A stretch of 64,000 bases of DNA from Paucibacter sp. B2R-40 (GTDB lineage: Bacteria; Pseudomonadota; Gammaproteobacteria; Burkholderiales; Burkholderiaceae_C): the NCBI RefSeq assembly GCF_025717555.1, contig NZ_JAJIRP010000002.1, positions 1 to 64,000 of the forward strand. Reading direction: 5' to 3'. Below the pieces are notes generated by a model. That model saw nothing but the letters and a program-made list of their open reading frames with translations. It had not been told where the DNA came from and searched no databases. The first letter of the stretch is position 1, and the number at the start of each line of letters is the position of its first letter. The translations under genes and the position numbers were made by a program. Positions 1 through 12,491 of the stretch are shown piece by piece.

Positions 1-448
1 CGTAATACATGGCCAGCGTCTCGAGCTTGGCGCGCACCAGCGTGCCGTTCGACTGGTACAGGGTCGGGAACTGCGGGCTGGCTTCGGCCTGCGGCGCGGC
101 GCCGTCGGCCAGGGTCACAGCGACGCGCAGCTGAACCCCGCCGGTGCTGCCGTTGACGACTTCGTGACGGGTGGCACGAATCTCCGGCGTGCGCGACAAG
201 CGCGCCAGCGCCGCGATCAAGCGGTCCTCGGAAAAGCGGCTGCTGGGGTAGGCCGCCAGCGTGCGCCTGACCAGGTCCTCGACCCGCGAATTCAGCGCCG
301 CGTCTGGGCTTGGATTGTCGATCGTGACCTGAACGGACTCGATTCTTTGGTTTTCAAACGGCTCGGTTCGGACCTGCGCGAGCGCGGGCAGTGGCGCGGC
401 CAAACTGCCAAAGAGAGCGGTACAAAGAAGAAACTGCTTGCTGCGCAT
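1..448 (-). CDS. Secreted protein of unknown function, 3' part missing (window edge)
   Basis: An open frame runs from an ATG at 448 to the window edge, about 149 residues, without a stop. Residues 1-24 form a clear Sec signal peptide (basic MRSKQF, hydrophobic core, cleavage near ALAQ). The mature part starts with a segment around residues 35-115 (IESVQVTIDNP, then helices, then VQLRVAVTLADG) whose strand-helix-helix-strand pattern recalls a POTRA-like module, but this resemblance is weak. It is therefore periplasmic or outer membrane. It is divergent from nothing visible; the POT transporter downstream (530) lies on the same strand and ends upstream of it. No good Shine-Dalgarno is visible before the ATG. 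Function not recognised. Confidence 0.6.
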   Translation of the reverse strand, partial: MRSKQFLLCTALFGSLAAPLPALAQVRTEPFENQRIESVQVTIDNPSPDAALNSRVEDLVRRTLAAYPSSRFSEDRLIAALARLSRTPEIRATRHEVVNGSTGGVQLRVAVTLADGAAPQAEASPQFPTLYQSNGTLVRAKLETLAMYY

Positions 449-529
449 GAAGTGCAATGACTATTGGTTTTTGCTTGCGGGCACTATCGCATAAAGTCAT
501 TTCAGCTCTGCCCAATCTTGTGGTTTGGC

Positions 530-1993
530 TCAGGGTTTAGCCGGCTCGCCGATCAGCCGGCGCAGCGCCGGGATCAAGCCCACCAACACCAGCCCCACCA
601 CCACCGAGCCCGCACCCAGCTGCGTGAACAGCGCGCTATAGGCCGGGTTGCTGATCAAGGCGGTGCTGTCGGCCGGCTGCGCCACCATGCCGGAGAAATC
701 GGCTGCGAACAACGAGGCCAGACCCGTCACCAGCATCCAGCTGCCCATCATCACACCCTGGTATTGGCGCGGCGCCAGGCGGCCAATCATCGCGTAGCCG
801 ACCGGCGAGATCAGCAGCTCGCCGACGCTTTGTAAGACATAGCTGGTGAATAGCCAGGAGAACGCCACTTGACCCTGCGCGTCCGCCAGCGCGATGCCCA
901 GCGGCAAGGCCAGGAAGCCCAGGCCCATTAGCACTAGCGAGGCGGCGAACTGCTGCGGAATATCGATCGGCCAGCCGCGCTCGCGCAGCCGCGCAAACCA
1001 GGCCGCCAGCAGCGGCCCGCCGATCACGATCACCAGCGTGTTGATGTTTTGCACCCATTGCGGCGCGATCACATAACCCCATAACTCCAGGCGCACATTG
1101 CCGACGGCAAACAACTGCAGGCCACTCGGCGCCATCTGGTACAGCGACCAGAACATCAGCGAACCCAGAGTCAGAATCAGATAGGCCCACATGCGCCGGC
1201 GCTCAGGCTCATCCGGATGCTTGATGGTGATGAACACCAGCGCCGCTGCAACCAGGGCACAAATCCCCTTCAACAAGGTGTCGGTGTCTTTGGGGTTTTG
1301 CAGCAGCATCCAGAGCACCGGCACCAGGCCCAGCAAGATCGCCACGCCGGCGGCAAAGCGCAGGCGGAACTGCGCCGCGCTGACATGCATCAGCGGCGTG
1401 TCCAGATCGGCCAAGGTCTTCCAGAACAACGCTGACAACACAATCGCCAGCACGCCGCCGACGGTGGCGAAGATGAACAGGCTGCTATAGCTCTCGCTCA
1501 GCTGGTAATGCCCGGCCATGGTGAAGCCGATGAAGAAGCCGATATTCATGCCGGCGTAGTTCCACAAAAACGCGCCCTCGCGGCGGCTGTCCTCGGGCGC
1601 AAAGCGCTGGGTCAGCATCATGTTCAAGCAGGTCACATTGAGGCCGCTGCCGACCAGGAACAGCGCCAGCCCCCAGTAGAGCAAGGCGCTGGTGCCGCCG
1701 GCAATCGCGGCGCAACCCAGCACTTGCAGCACCATGCCGCCGACGAAGAGGTTGCGGTTGCTCAAGAAACGCCCGCCCAGATAACCGCCGAACAAATGCA
1801 GACCGTAATTGAAGGCGCCGAACACGCCCATCATCAGCGCGGCCTGCTCGGGCGGAAAGCGCAGATGCTTGTTCATGTACAGCACCAGACTGGAATACAG
1901 CACCGCGTAGGCCAGCGTGGAGAACATCTGCACGAAAAAGAGCACGCCGGCACCGGCAGGAATGCGGGCCAAGAAATTAGATTGAGCAGACAA
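530..1993 (-). CDS. POT-family proton-dependent oligopeptide transporter (MFS)
   Basis: An inner-membrane protein of about 487 residues with 12 or more hydrophobic segments. It fits the PTR2/POT branch of the major facilitator superfamily, which imports di- and tripeptides with protons. Supporting segments are an N-terminal FFVQMFSTLAYAVLYSS helix where POT proteins carry their ExxERFxYY region, and FLWNYAGMNIGFFIGF, which matches the PTR2 signature region (FYxxINxG). The canonical E-x-x-E-R proton-coupling motif is not conserved here, so substrate and coupling are uncertain. I chose a TTG start at 1993, preceded by AGGA seven bases upstream, because it gives the short N terminus typical of the family. 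An in-frame ATG at 2059 would add 22 unconserved residues. Confidence 0.75.
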   Translation of the reverse strand: MSAQSNFLARIPAGAGVLFFVQMFSTLAYAVLYSSLVLYMNKHLRFPPEQAALMMGVFGAFNYGLHLFGGYLGGRFLSNRNLFVGGMVLQVLGCAAIAGGTSALLYWGLALFLVGSGLNVTCLNMMLTQRFAPEDSRREGAFLWNYAGMNIGFFIGFTMAGHYQLSESYSSLFIFATVGGVLAIVLSALFWKTLADLDTPLMHVSAAQFRLRFAAGVAILLGLVPVLWMLLQNPKDTDTLLKGICALVAAALVFITIKHPDEPERRRMWAYLILTLGSLMFWSLYQMAPSGLQLFAVGNVRLELWGYVIAPQWVQNINTLVIVIGGPLLAAWFARLRERGWPIDIPQQFAASLVLMGLGFLALPLGIALADAQGQVAFSWLFTSYVLQSVGELLISPVGYAMIGRLAPRQYQGVMMGSWMLVTGLASLFAADFSGMVAQPADSTALISNPAYSALFTQLGAGSVVVGLVLVGLIPALRRLIGEPAKP

Positions 1994-2171
1994 GATGGAT
2001 TCCTGAAGTGGCGAGCGGGGCAGGTTTTCTAAACCATGGGCGAAACAGGGGTGGCGCATTCTCGCTGGACTTCGGCCCGGCGTTCAAACAGGTCTTGTTT
2101 GGCGGCTCAGTTTGTCAGTTCAGCCAGGCAGTTCAGCGCGCCGATTCAGCGAGATCCACTAGCGCGACCCA

Positions 2172-2944
2172 TCAGCGCGGCATGTCAAGCCCGCCCGCGC
2201 TCAGAATTTTCCGGTAGCTGCCGTCCGCCCTCATGCTGTCCAAGCCCTTGTTGAAAGCCTTCAACAAGGCGTCGCCGCCCTCGTAATTCTTGGCAAAGCC
2301 CAGGTAGTGATCCTTGACCTCGAGTGCGGGCGTCTTCCACTCCACGGCGGCCGCCAGCTCCTTGTCGGTATTCAGCAAGTACTGGCCCAGCGCCCTGTTG
2401 CCATAGGCCAGGTCAACCCGCTCGCGGATCAGCTTGCGCATGCTGCTGAGCAGATCATTGCCGACATCAAAACGCAAATTCTTGTTGTCAAGCACGGGCG
2501 GCAAATAAGTGGCGCGCTGTATCCCGATCAGCAAACCCGCCAAGACCTTGGGGTCATTGAATTCCAGGGCCACACCACGCCGGCCGAAGTAGCCCAGCTC
2601 CATCTGAATAATGGGTTTGGAGTAGTCAAAAACCAAGTCACGTGCCGCATTGCGCCAGATTCCGAACAGGCCACAGCGGCCGCCTTCGGCCTCCTTGAGG
2701 GCGCGCGCCCAGGGCATGAATTGCACATCGATGTTGCGGCCGGCACGTTTGAATGCTTCGGCCGCCAGCTCGATCAAAGGGCCTTGCTTGGGCAATTGCT
2801 CACTGTTGAAGGGCGGGAACTCGGTCAAGCACAGCAGGACGGGACCCGGCTCAAGCGCCCAAGCTGCCTGCCCAGCCAGGCAGCAGACCAGACCGAGCAG
2901 CAGCCTAGCGGCACAAACTGTCTGCCAAAGCGAGCCCCCAGGCT

Positions 2945-2948
<4 letters not shown>
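2172..2948 (-). CDS. Periplasmic substrate-binding protein, SBP_bac_3 type
   Basis: About 258 residues with a signal peptide (MKPGGSLWQTVCAARLLLG, cleavage near AAWA) and a mature part of the amino-acid-type solute-binding fold. Visible features are the first strand LCLTEFPPF, the GLFGIWRNAARD region, FDYSKPIIQMELGYFGRR and the C-terminal DGSYRKIL typical of this superfamily. No permease or ATPase gene is nearby. The start ATG at 2948 overlaps the stop of the upstream hybrid kinase in an ATGA arrangement, implying translational coupling, so it may act as an accessory ligand sensor rather than part of an importer (inference). An in-frame ATG at 2987 would lie deep inside the kinase gene and is less likely. 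Confidence 0.8.
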
Positions 2949-6499
<3,551 letters not shown>

Positions 6500-6655
6500 G
6501 GAGCATGGATCTCACGCTGGACAGAACGACTAACTATGCCTGAAGACGGCGCGAGCTCATTGCCCTGATGCACAAAATTGCCGCTTATCCCCAGCTTTAG
6601 CCGCTCGGCACCTTTTTCACCCAGGCGAGCGGCTCGCCTAGACACTGGCGGCGCC

Positions 6656-6674
6656 GAGGGCCTGAAAGGCCCTC
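6656..6674. other. GC-rich hairpin upstream of the M13 peptidase
   Basis: A perfect 8-bp inverted repeat GAGGGCCT/AGGCCCTC with a 3-nt GAA loop, followed on the + strand by CTTCTTC. It lies 26 nt before the peptidase ATG at 6701. It could be a leader hairpin or attenuator; the tail is too poor in T for a confident terminator. Confidence 0.4.
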
Positions 6675-6700
6675 CTTCTTCGACATGAAAGCCGCCTCCC

Positions 6701-8737
6701 ATGAAACCGTCTACCGCGCTCAAGCTCAGCTGCCTCGCTTTACTGACTCAATTTGCCGCTTTTGCCACGCCAAGCTGGGCCGGGCAAACCCAGTCCGGTT
6801 TGGACCTGCCCGGCTTCGACCAGGCGGTTCGCGCCCAGGACGATCTCTATCGCCACAGCAGCGGCAGTTGGCTGAAGTCCGGCAGCATTCCCGCCGACAA
6901 GGCAGAGGTCTATGGCGCCGATATGCCGGCCGTGGTGGACCAGCGCATCCGCCGCATTCTGCAAGAACTCGCAAGCAAACCCCAAGCAAAGGGTTCCAAC
7001 GCCAAGAAGATCGGCGACTATCACGCCGCCTACCTCGACACCGTCGCCATCGACAAGGCGGGCTTGGCTCCGATCAAGCCCTTGCTGGCCGAGATCGCCG
7101 CGCTCAAGACGGCGCAGCAACTGGCCGCGTGGGCAGGTCGCGCCCAGGGGCAAATTGAAACGCCGATCTGGCTCTGGGGAGGCTTTGCCGACTTCATGAA
7201 TCCAGGCCTGAACCGCGTAATGGCTTGGCAGGGGGGCTTGGGTCTGCCGGACCGCGACTTCTACCTGAAACTTGACGACGCCCAATTCACGACCGCCCGC
7301 ACCGCCTACCTGGCATACCTGACCGAATTGGCCCGTCTCGCCGGGCTGTCAAAGCCAGCCGATCTGGCCCTGCGCGTGCTGAGCCTGGAGACTCGCCTGG
7401 CCCAAGCGCACACACCCTTGAGCGAGGCTCGCAACCCCGCCAAGATGTACAACCCTTTGTCGGCCGAAGAGCTCATAGCCCAAGCCCCCGGCTTCGACTG
7501 GCAGTCTTTCTTGGCCGCCGCCAAGATCTCGGGTGAGGACAAGGTCACCGTCACCCAGCTGGACACGGCCATCGCCACCGCCCGGCTCTTCGCCGAGTTG
7601 CCGCTGGCCGATTGGCAGGCCTATTTCACGCTGCGCAGCCTGGACGCGGCAGCCCAAGTCTTGCCTGCGGGCTTTCGCGCGGCGCATTTTGCCTTCCACG
7701 GCAAAGCCATCACCGGCGCCCAGCTCGACCGGCCGCGTGCCAAGCGCGCCCTGGAGCAAGTCAGCGAGGCGCTCAACGACGCCTTGGCCGAGCAATATGT
7801 GGCGCGCCACTTCTCACCTGCGCACAAGCAAAGGGTCGAGACGATTTTCCAGAGCGTTTTGGCCGCCTACCAGCAGCTGATGGCAGCCAACAGCTGGATG
7901 GAGCCCGCCACCAAGGCGGCCGCGCTGGACAAGCTGTCCAAATACAAGGCCAAGATCGGCCACCCGGACAGCTGGCGCGACTACGGCGCCTTGGAAGTCC
8001 GCGCCGGCGATGCCTTCGGCAACCAGCAGCGCGCCAAGTGTTTCGCCTGGGAACACAAGGCCGCGGCAGCTGGCAAGGCGATGGATCGCAAGGCCTGGGC
8101 AATGTCGCCACTGGAGGTCAACGCCTTCTACGACCCGATGGGCAACGAGATCAATATGACGGCCGGCATTTTGCAAGCGCCGCTGTTCGAGATGCAGGCC
8201 GATGACGCAGCCAATTACGGCGGCATCGGCGCGACCATAGGCCACGAGATCAGCCATGGTTTCGACAATATGGGTGCCCAATTCGACGGCGACGGCGTGA
8301 TGCGACCCTGGTGGACCGAGGCCGACCGCAAGGCCTTCGAGGCGCTCGGCGCTAGGCTGGTGACGCAATTCAATGCGCTGGAAGCCTTGCCCGGCAAGAC
8401 CGTCAACGGCGAGCTGACACTGCCTGAGAACATCGCCGATCTGGTCGGCGTGCAAATCGCCTTCAAGGCCTACCAAGCCAGCCTGGGCGGCCGGGCAGCG
8501 CCGGTGATTGACCGCTACAGCGGCGAGCAGCGCTTCTTCCTGAGCTTCGCGCAAAGCTGGCGCGTCAAACGCCGCGACAAGCGCACGCTGCAACTGCTGA
8601 GCTCCGATCCCCATGCGCCGAACGAGTTCCGCGCCAACGCTTCGGCGCAGAATGTCGATGGCTTCCATGAGGCCTTCGGCACCCAGGCCGGCGACAAGAT
8701 GTTCAAGCCCGCCGCCGCGCGTGTGCGGCTGTGGTGA
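6701..8737 (+). CDS. M13-family (neprilysin/PepO-like) zinc metallopeptidase
   Basis: 678 residues with an N-terminal signal peptide (cleavage near SWAGQ), so periplasmic or exported. Family signatures are all present: NAFYDPMGNEI (about 474-484, substrate backbone binding), the zinc motif HEISH (His515 and His519, catalytic Glu516), and ENIADLVG with the third zinc ligand Glu576 and Asp580. Length matches PepO-type endopeptidases (about 630-700), which cleave small peptides. The C terminus ends in VRLW, resembling the CRVW ending of the family but lacking its Cys. The Shine-Dalgarno is poor and a hairpin sits in the leader. The LytS-type kinase gene starts 71 nt downstream on the same strand. 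Confidence 0.93.
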   Translation: MKPSTALKLSCLALLTQFAAFATPSWAGQTQSGLDLPGFDQAVRAQDDLYRHSSGSWLKSGSIPADKAEVYGADMPAVVDQRIRRILQELASKPQAKGSNAKKIGDYHAAYLDTVAIDKAGLAPIKPLLAEIAALKTAQQLAAWAGRAQGQIETPIWLWGGFADFMNPGLNRVMAWQGGLGLPDRDFYLKLDDAQFTTARTAYLAYLTELARLAGLSKPADLALRVLSLETRLAQAHTPLSEARNPAKMYNPLSAEELIAQAPGFDWQSFLAAAKISGEDKVTVTQLDTAIATARLFAELPLADWQAYFTLRSLDAAAQVLPAGFRAAHFAFHGKAITGAQLDRPRAKRALEQVSEALNDALAEQYVARHFSPAHKQRVETIFQSVLAAYQQLMAANSWMEPATKAAALDKLSKYKAKIGHPDSWRDYGALEVRAGDAFGNQQRAKCFAWEHKAAAAGKAMDRKAWAMSPLEVNAFYDPMGNEINMTAGILQAPLFEMQADDAANYGGIGATIGHEISHGFDNMGAQFDGDGVMRPWWTEADRKAFEALGARLVTQFNALEALPGKTVNGELTLPENIADLVGVQIAFKAYQASLGGRAAPVIDRYSGEQRFFLSFAQSWRVKRRDKRTLQLLSSDPHAPNEFRANASAQNVDGFHEAFGTQAGDKMFKPAAARVRLW

Positions 8738-8808
8738 GCGCGCAATGAGCACGACAATCCTCCCGCCATGCTTCCCAATCACCTAGCCAGCAAAGCAGCC
8801 ATAAGCCG

Positions 8809-9894
8809 ATGAAGTTCTTCCCTCGCGAGCGGCAGTTCTGGCTCTACCATGGCGCGGCCATGGGCTTCATCGCCGCAGTGACGCTGCTCAGCATCGTCTT
8901 GTTCGGTCGGCTGGACGCCAACAACCTGGCGTCCACCCTGGCCTGGATGCCGCCCTACACGCTGGCGGTGCTGGGCTTTCGCTGGCCCTATCTGCGGCGC
9001 GGCTGGGCAGGCCTGGCGATGGGTCGGCTGATTCCCGTCATCATCGGCTACAGCAGCCTGAGCGGGGTGGCGGTAATGGCGGTGGTGGCGGCCATGGTGA
9101 TGCCTTTTTTTTGGACCCAGATCAGCGGTGGGCGGGCTGACTTCAAGACGGCGGAATTTTTGCTGCGCAGCATCCTCAGCAATGGCTTGCAGGCCCAGCT
9201 CTTCATCAGCGCCTGGGCCTTTGTCTATATCAGCGCGGCGGCCGCGCAGCGCGCCCGCGAGGGCGAACTCCGGAACTTGCGACTGCAGATGAGCTTGAAG
9301 GCCGCGCAACTGAGCAGTTTGAGCCATCAACTCAACCCGCATTTTCTGTTCAACACGCTGAACAATATCCGCTTCATGATTCATGAAGATGGCGGGCGCG
9401 CCGACGCGATGATCGTGGCGCTGGCCGAGTTGCTGCGCTACTCGCTGGAAAGCAGCCAGCAAGACAAGACCCGTCTGAGCCAAGAGTTAGCCATCATCGA
9501 GGCCTTCATCTCCATCATGCGCACGCAACTGGAGGAGCGCCTGGACTTCCGGCTCAGCGTGGCGCCCGGGCTGTTGAACTGCCTGTTGCCACCGATGGTC
9601 TTGCAGCTCTTGGTCGAGAACGCGATCAAACATGGCCTCGACCAATTGCCCCAGGGCGGCACGCTCAACGTGGCGGCGGTGGATGGCGGCGACAGCCTGC
9701 GCCTCATAGTCGGCAACGACTCACGGCCGGATACCGCCAGCGCGCCACCGGGGTCAGGGCAGGGGCTGGGCCTGGGCCTGCCCAATATCGAGCGCCGCCT
9801 GCATTTGCTGTACGGCGATCGGGCGGCGCTCAAAATTCAACGCAAGGCTGAGCATTTTCAGGTCGAGCTGAGTCTGCCCAAGGAGTTTGCATAG
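8809..9894 (+). CDS. LytS/AlgZ-type sensor histidine kinase (His_kinase, PF06580-like)
   Basis: 361 residues. Residues about 15-145 contain four hydrophobic helices and form a membrane sensor. The cytoplasmic part has the signature LNPHFLFNTLNN with phospho-acceptor His178, characteristic of the LytS/YpdA/AlgZ class, then an HATPase with LLVENAIKHGL and a degenerate glycine box GQGLGLGLPNIERRL. The next gene, a LytTR response regulator, overlaps its stop by one base (TAGTG), so they form a cognate two-component pair of the kind that regulates envelope, peptide or carbon-source responses. The stimulus cannot be read from sequence. Confidence 0.93.
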   Translation: MKFFPRERQFWLYHGAAMGFIAAVTLLSIVLFGRLDANNLASTLAWMPPYTLAVLGFRWPYLRRGWAGLAMGRLIPVIIGYSSLSGVAVMAVVAAMVMPFFWTQISGGRADFKTAEFLLRSILSNGLQAQLFISAWAFVYISAAAAQRAREGELRNLRLQMSLKAAQLSSLSHQLNPHFLFNTLNNIRFMIHEDGGRADAMIVALAELLRYSLESSQQDKTRLSQELAIIEAFISIMRTQLEERLDFRLSVAPGLLNCLLPPMVLQLLVENAIKHGLDQLPQGGTLNVAAVDGGDSLRLIVGNDSRPDTASAPPGSGQGLGLGLPNIERRLHLLYGDRAALKIQRKAEHFQVELSLPKEFA

Positions 9895-10649
9895 TGGCGA
9901 AGAAACTCAGAGCGCTGGTGATTGAAGACTCGCGCTTGGCCCGCGAAGGCCTGGTGCGCATGCTGGGCGAGTTTGCCGACCAAGTCGAGGTGCTGGGCCA
10001 GGCCGATAACGCCGAAACTGCGCGCCTCTTGATTGAGCAGCTACGGCCGGACCTGCTCTTCCTCGATATTCATATGCCCGGCGAGAGTGGTTTTGATCTG
10101 CTGGAAAAGCTTGACTACACGCCTCGCATCGTCTTCACCACCGCCTACTCCGAGCACGCGATCCGATCATTTGACTTCAACACGGTCGACTACCTGCTCA
10201 AACCCATCAGCTCGCTGCGGCTGGCGCAGGCGGTGGACAAGCTGAGCATTGACTCCAATGCCGAACCCGAAGGTGTGCGGGCGCAGTCCCGCCCGGCGCT
10301 GGACCTCAACAGCAAAATATTCATCAAGGACGGCGAGCATTGCCACCTGGTCGCGCTGGCCTCGATTCGCTATATCGAGAGCTGCAAGAACTATGTGCGG
10401 GTGTTTTTTGCCGACCCGGCCGGCACCGGCAAGAGCGCCTATGTTAAAAAGTCGCTGAACCAAATTGAAGAACGCCTGCCCACCCAACAGTTCTTTCGCG
10501 CCAGCCGCCAGCATCTCGTCAATCTGCAAGCCATCAGTGGGATCGAGGAGTCGATACGCGACGGCTTCGAGATCACCATGAACGACGGCAAGCGTTTGGA
10601 GATTTCGCGCCGCAATGCGGCCGAACTCAAAGATTTGCTTAGTTTTTAA
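9894..10649 (+). CDS. LytTR-type response regulator
   Basis: 251 residues. The receiver domain (1-120) has acidic pocket residues Glu11/Asp12, phospho-acceptor Asp58 (FLDIHMPG), Thr82/Thr83 and Lys103 (DYLLKPIS). Residues about 140-251 form a LytTR DNA-binding domain (FIKDGEHCHLV, YIESCKNYVRVF, FFRASRQHLVNL). Start is GTG at 9894 with AAGGAG at 9880, overlapping the kinase stop by one nucleotide. It is the partner of the upstream LytS-type kinase. LytTR regulators bind pairs of direct repeats in promoters; no convincing target pair was found here. Confidence 0.94.
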   Translation: MAKKLRALVIEDSRLAREGLVRMLGEFADQVEVLGQADNAETARLLIEQLRPDLLFLDIHMPGESGFDLLEKLDYTPRIVFTTAYSEHAIRSFDFNTVDYLLKPISSLRLAQAVDKLSIDSNAEPEGVRAQSRPALDLNSKIFIKDGEHCHLVALASIRYIESCKNYVRVFFADPAGTGKSAYVKKSLNQIEERLPTQQFFRASRQHLVNLQAISGIEESIRDGFEITMNDGKRLEISRRNAAELKDLLSF

Positions 10650-10669
10650 TCAAGACCACAACGCTCATC

Positions 10670-11158
10670 ATGTCCATCAAACCCTTGCTACTCAAACTGC
10701 TCGCCTTCAAGGCCTGGGCCAATCAGGACCTGTTTCCGCTCGTCATGAGATTGAATGAAAGCAGCCAAGCGCAAGAGCGGCATAACGCCACCCGTGTGCT
10801 GAACCATATCTATGTAGTGGACAAGATCTTCCACGGCAATCTGCAAGGTCTGGCGCATGGCTATACCGGCCTGAACACGCCGGACACCCCGGCGCTGGCC
10901 GATCTGTTCCAAGCCCAGCAAAACGCCGACCAGTGGCTGGAACGTTATGTCAGCGGACTCAGTGAGGCGGAGTTGGCCGAACCAGTGGACTTCATCTTCA
11001 TTGATGGCAAGGCCGGCCGCATGGCGCGGGCTGAAATGCTGATGCACCTGATCACGCATGGCGGCTACCACCGCGGTGCGGTCGGCCGCATCTTGTTCCA
11101 GGCCGGCGTACAGCCGCCGCCCGAGACCTTGACGACCTTTATGCACCGCGCCGCCTGA
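10670..11158 (+). CDS. DinB-family putative metal-binding protein
   Basis: 162 residues with the DinB/YfiT four-helix-bundle layout. The metal-triad histidines are visible: His46 (LNHIYVVD), His130 and His134 (LITHGGYHRGAVGRIL). Family members bind a divalent metal and include thiol-dependent S-transferases as well as many uncharacterised, stress-linked proteins. The gene follows the LytTR regulator by 20 nt and may be co-transcribed. It is convergent with a serine hydrolase gene at 11194. The enzymatic role is unknown. Confidence 0.88.
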   Translation: MSIKPLLLKLLAFKAWANQDLFPLVMRLNESSQAQERHNATRVLNHIYVVDKIFHGNLQGLAHGYTGLNTPDTPALADLFQAQQNADQWLERYVSGLSEAELAEPVDFIFIDGKAGRMARAEMLMHLITHGGYHRGAVGRILFQAGVQPPPETLTTFMHRAA

Positions 11159-11193
11159 AAGAAGGCCCGGGGCTTCAAGCCGCTCTGGACAAC

Positions 11194-12306
11194 TCACTCG
11201 GGCAGCAAGCTCATCACCACTTCTTGCACGGCCTTGTCCGCGCCCATATCGGGTCCGGCGTTGGCCGCCACCAGCACACCACGGCCGGACTCGGGAAACA
11301 AGACCACCAACGCGAACCAGTTGCCGTCCGAGCCCCCATGCATCAGCACCGGGCCTTTGCGGCCTGCCAGGCTGTCTTGCACACCCCACCCGACCGTGCC
11401 GGCGCCAGACGGCAGTACCGTCTGCATCAAGCGGTAGGACGCAGCGCTCAGCAACTTTCCACCGCCTTGGCTGGCCGCGAGCTGGTCCAGGCAAAAGCTG
11501 GCCCAGTCGCGCATGCGCATATTCATATTGCCGGCCGGCGCAAACATCAACGGGTTGCTGTCGCTCGCCTTGCTGATGGGTTTGCCCTGCGTGTGGCCCC
11601 AGTTCTGACCGGCCTTGGTCGTGCCGAAGGCGACCTGTGTCATGCCGAGAGGCTCGAACACCTCGCGCTGCATCAAAGCCTCGTAGCTGCTGTGGGTGGC
11701 GCGCTCGGCGATCACGGCCGCGATGATGAAGCCGGTATTGCTATAACTGACCTTGCTGCCGGGCGGCGCCACCGGGGCTTCCGACAGCGCCCGGCTGATA
11801 TAGGCCAGGCGCTGCTCGGTCAGCGGCCGGCTATCGCTGTGAAAGGTTTCAAAATAGCTTTCGTCACTGAAGTTCTCCGGCAAGCCCGAACGATGCGACA
11901 GCAACTCGATCAATGTCACCTTGCGGTACTGCTCATTCATCCGCTCTGTCAGCTCCGGCAACAGGCTATCCAGCGGTGCATTCCAGCTCAAGACACCTCG
12001 GTCCACCAGCCTCGCCAGCAAGGCGGCGGTGATCGGCTTGCCATTGGAGCCGATCAACCAGGCATCATCGAGCTGCGCGAGTTCCTTGCCGTCGTTGCGG
12101 CGCAGGCCGGCCACCGCCTGCTGGGTGATCTTGCCGTCACGCAAGGCCATGGCGGCGATCGCCGGCGTCTGGCTGCCGGCCAGCGCCTTGCTCAAGCTGA
12201 GATTCAGGCCAATATCGGCCTGGCTTTGCGCCTGAGCCAGCGGCGCGGTGGCCAAGTTCAACAATACCGTGGCCGCCAGGGCGGCGAGTGGGCGAGACAA
12301 AAACAT
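11194..12306 (-). CDS. Serine hydrolase, class C beta-lactamase fold (Pfam beta-lactamase)
   Basis: 370 residues with a signal peptide cleaved near AQAQ. It keeps the three motifs of the beta-lactamase/DD-peptidase fold: S87-N-G-K90 (the SxxK nucleophile), Y188-S-N190 and H323-G-G325 in place of KTG. HGG in the third motif is typical of EstB-like esterases, D-aminopeptidases and other non-lactamase members, so a cell-wall or ester hydrolase role is more likely than antibiotic resistance. Start ATG at 12306 has AAGGAAG eight bases upstream. A hairpin lies in its leader and a phased GGACA repeat further upstream. Confidence 0.88.
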   Translation of the reverse strand: MFLSRPLAALAATVLLNLATAPLAQAQSQADIGLNLSLSKALAGSQTPAIAAMALRDGKITQQAVAGLRRNDGKELAQLDDAWLIGSNGKPITAALLARLVDRGVLSWNAPLDSLLPELTERMNEQYRKVTLIELLSHRSGLPENFSDESYFETFHSDSRPLTEQRLAYISRALSEAPVAPPGSKVSYSNTGFIIAAVIAERATHSSYEALMQREVFEPLGMTQVAFGTTKAGQNWGHTQGKPISKASDSNPLMFAPAGNMNMRMRDWASFCLDQLAASQGGGKLLSAASYRLMQTVLPSGAGTVGWGVQDSLAGRKGPVLMHGGSDGNWFALVVLFPESGRGVLVAANAGPDMGADKAVQEVVMSLLPE

Positions 12307-12324
12307 AGGACTTCCTTGGATGGC

Positions 12325-12348
12325 GGGGCGGCGAGGATTTGCCGCCCC
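12325..12348 (-). other. Leader hairpin of the serine hydrolase gene
   Basis: A perfect 8-bp inverted repeat, GGGGCGGC/GCCGCCCC with an 8-nt loop, lies 18-42 nt upstream of the ATG at 12306 and just ahead of its Shine-Dalgarno. It may be an mRNA stabiliser or the trailing hairpin of the upstream Stealth gene; there is no T tract. Confidence 0.3.
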
Positions 12349-12441
12349 TGCCCTCCTCTACGCAGGACTTGTGCCAGCCGCGCACGGCCTGCTCGTCTCA
12401 ACAGAATCAGTCACTTAGCGATGACTGCGGGCCTGAAGCAA

Positions 12442-12490
12442 TGTCCGCGGACAGCCGCTGGACACCCTGCGGACAGAAGCCGGACAGGCG
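12442..12490. repeat. Four GGACA repeats at exact 11-bp spacing, headed by a 12-bp palindrome
   Basis: GGACA starts at 12449, 12460, 12471 and 12482, always 11 bp apart, in the contexts GCGGACAG, CTGGACAC, GCGGACAG and CCGGACAG. The first copy is half of the perfect palindrome TGTCCGCGGACA (12442-12453). The array begins right after the Stealth stop codon (12492 on the minus strand) and about 140-180 nt upstream of the serine hydrolase start. Helical phasing would put all copies on one face of the DNA, as expected for cooperative protein binding, but no regulator is identified. Confidence 0.5.
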
Positions 12491-12491
12491 C

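Noticed and set aside
11159-11193. Terminator between DinB and the serine hydrolase
   Set aside because: Short GGCCC/GGGGC complementarity only, no T tract on either strand.
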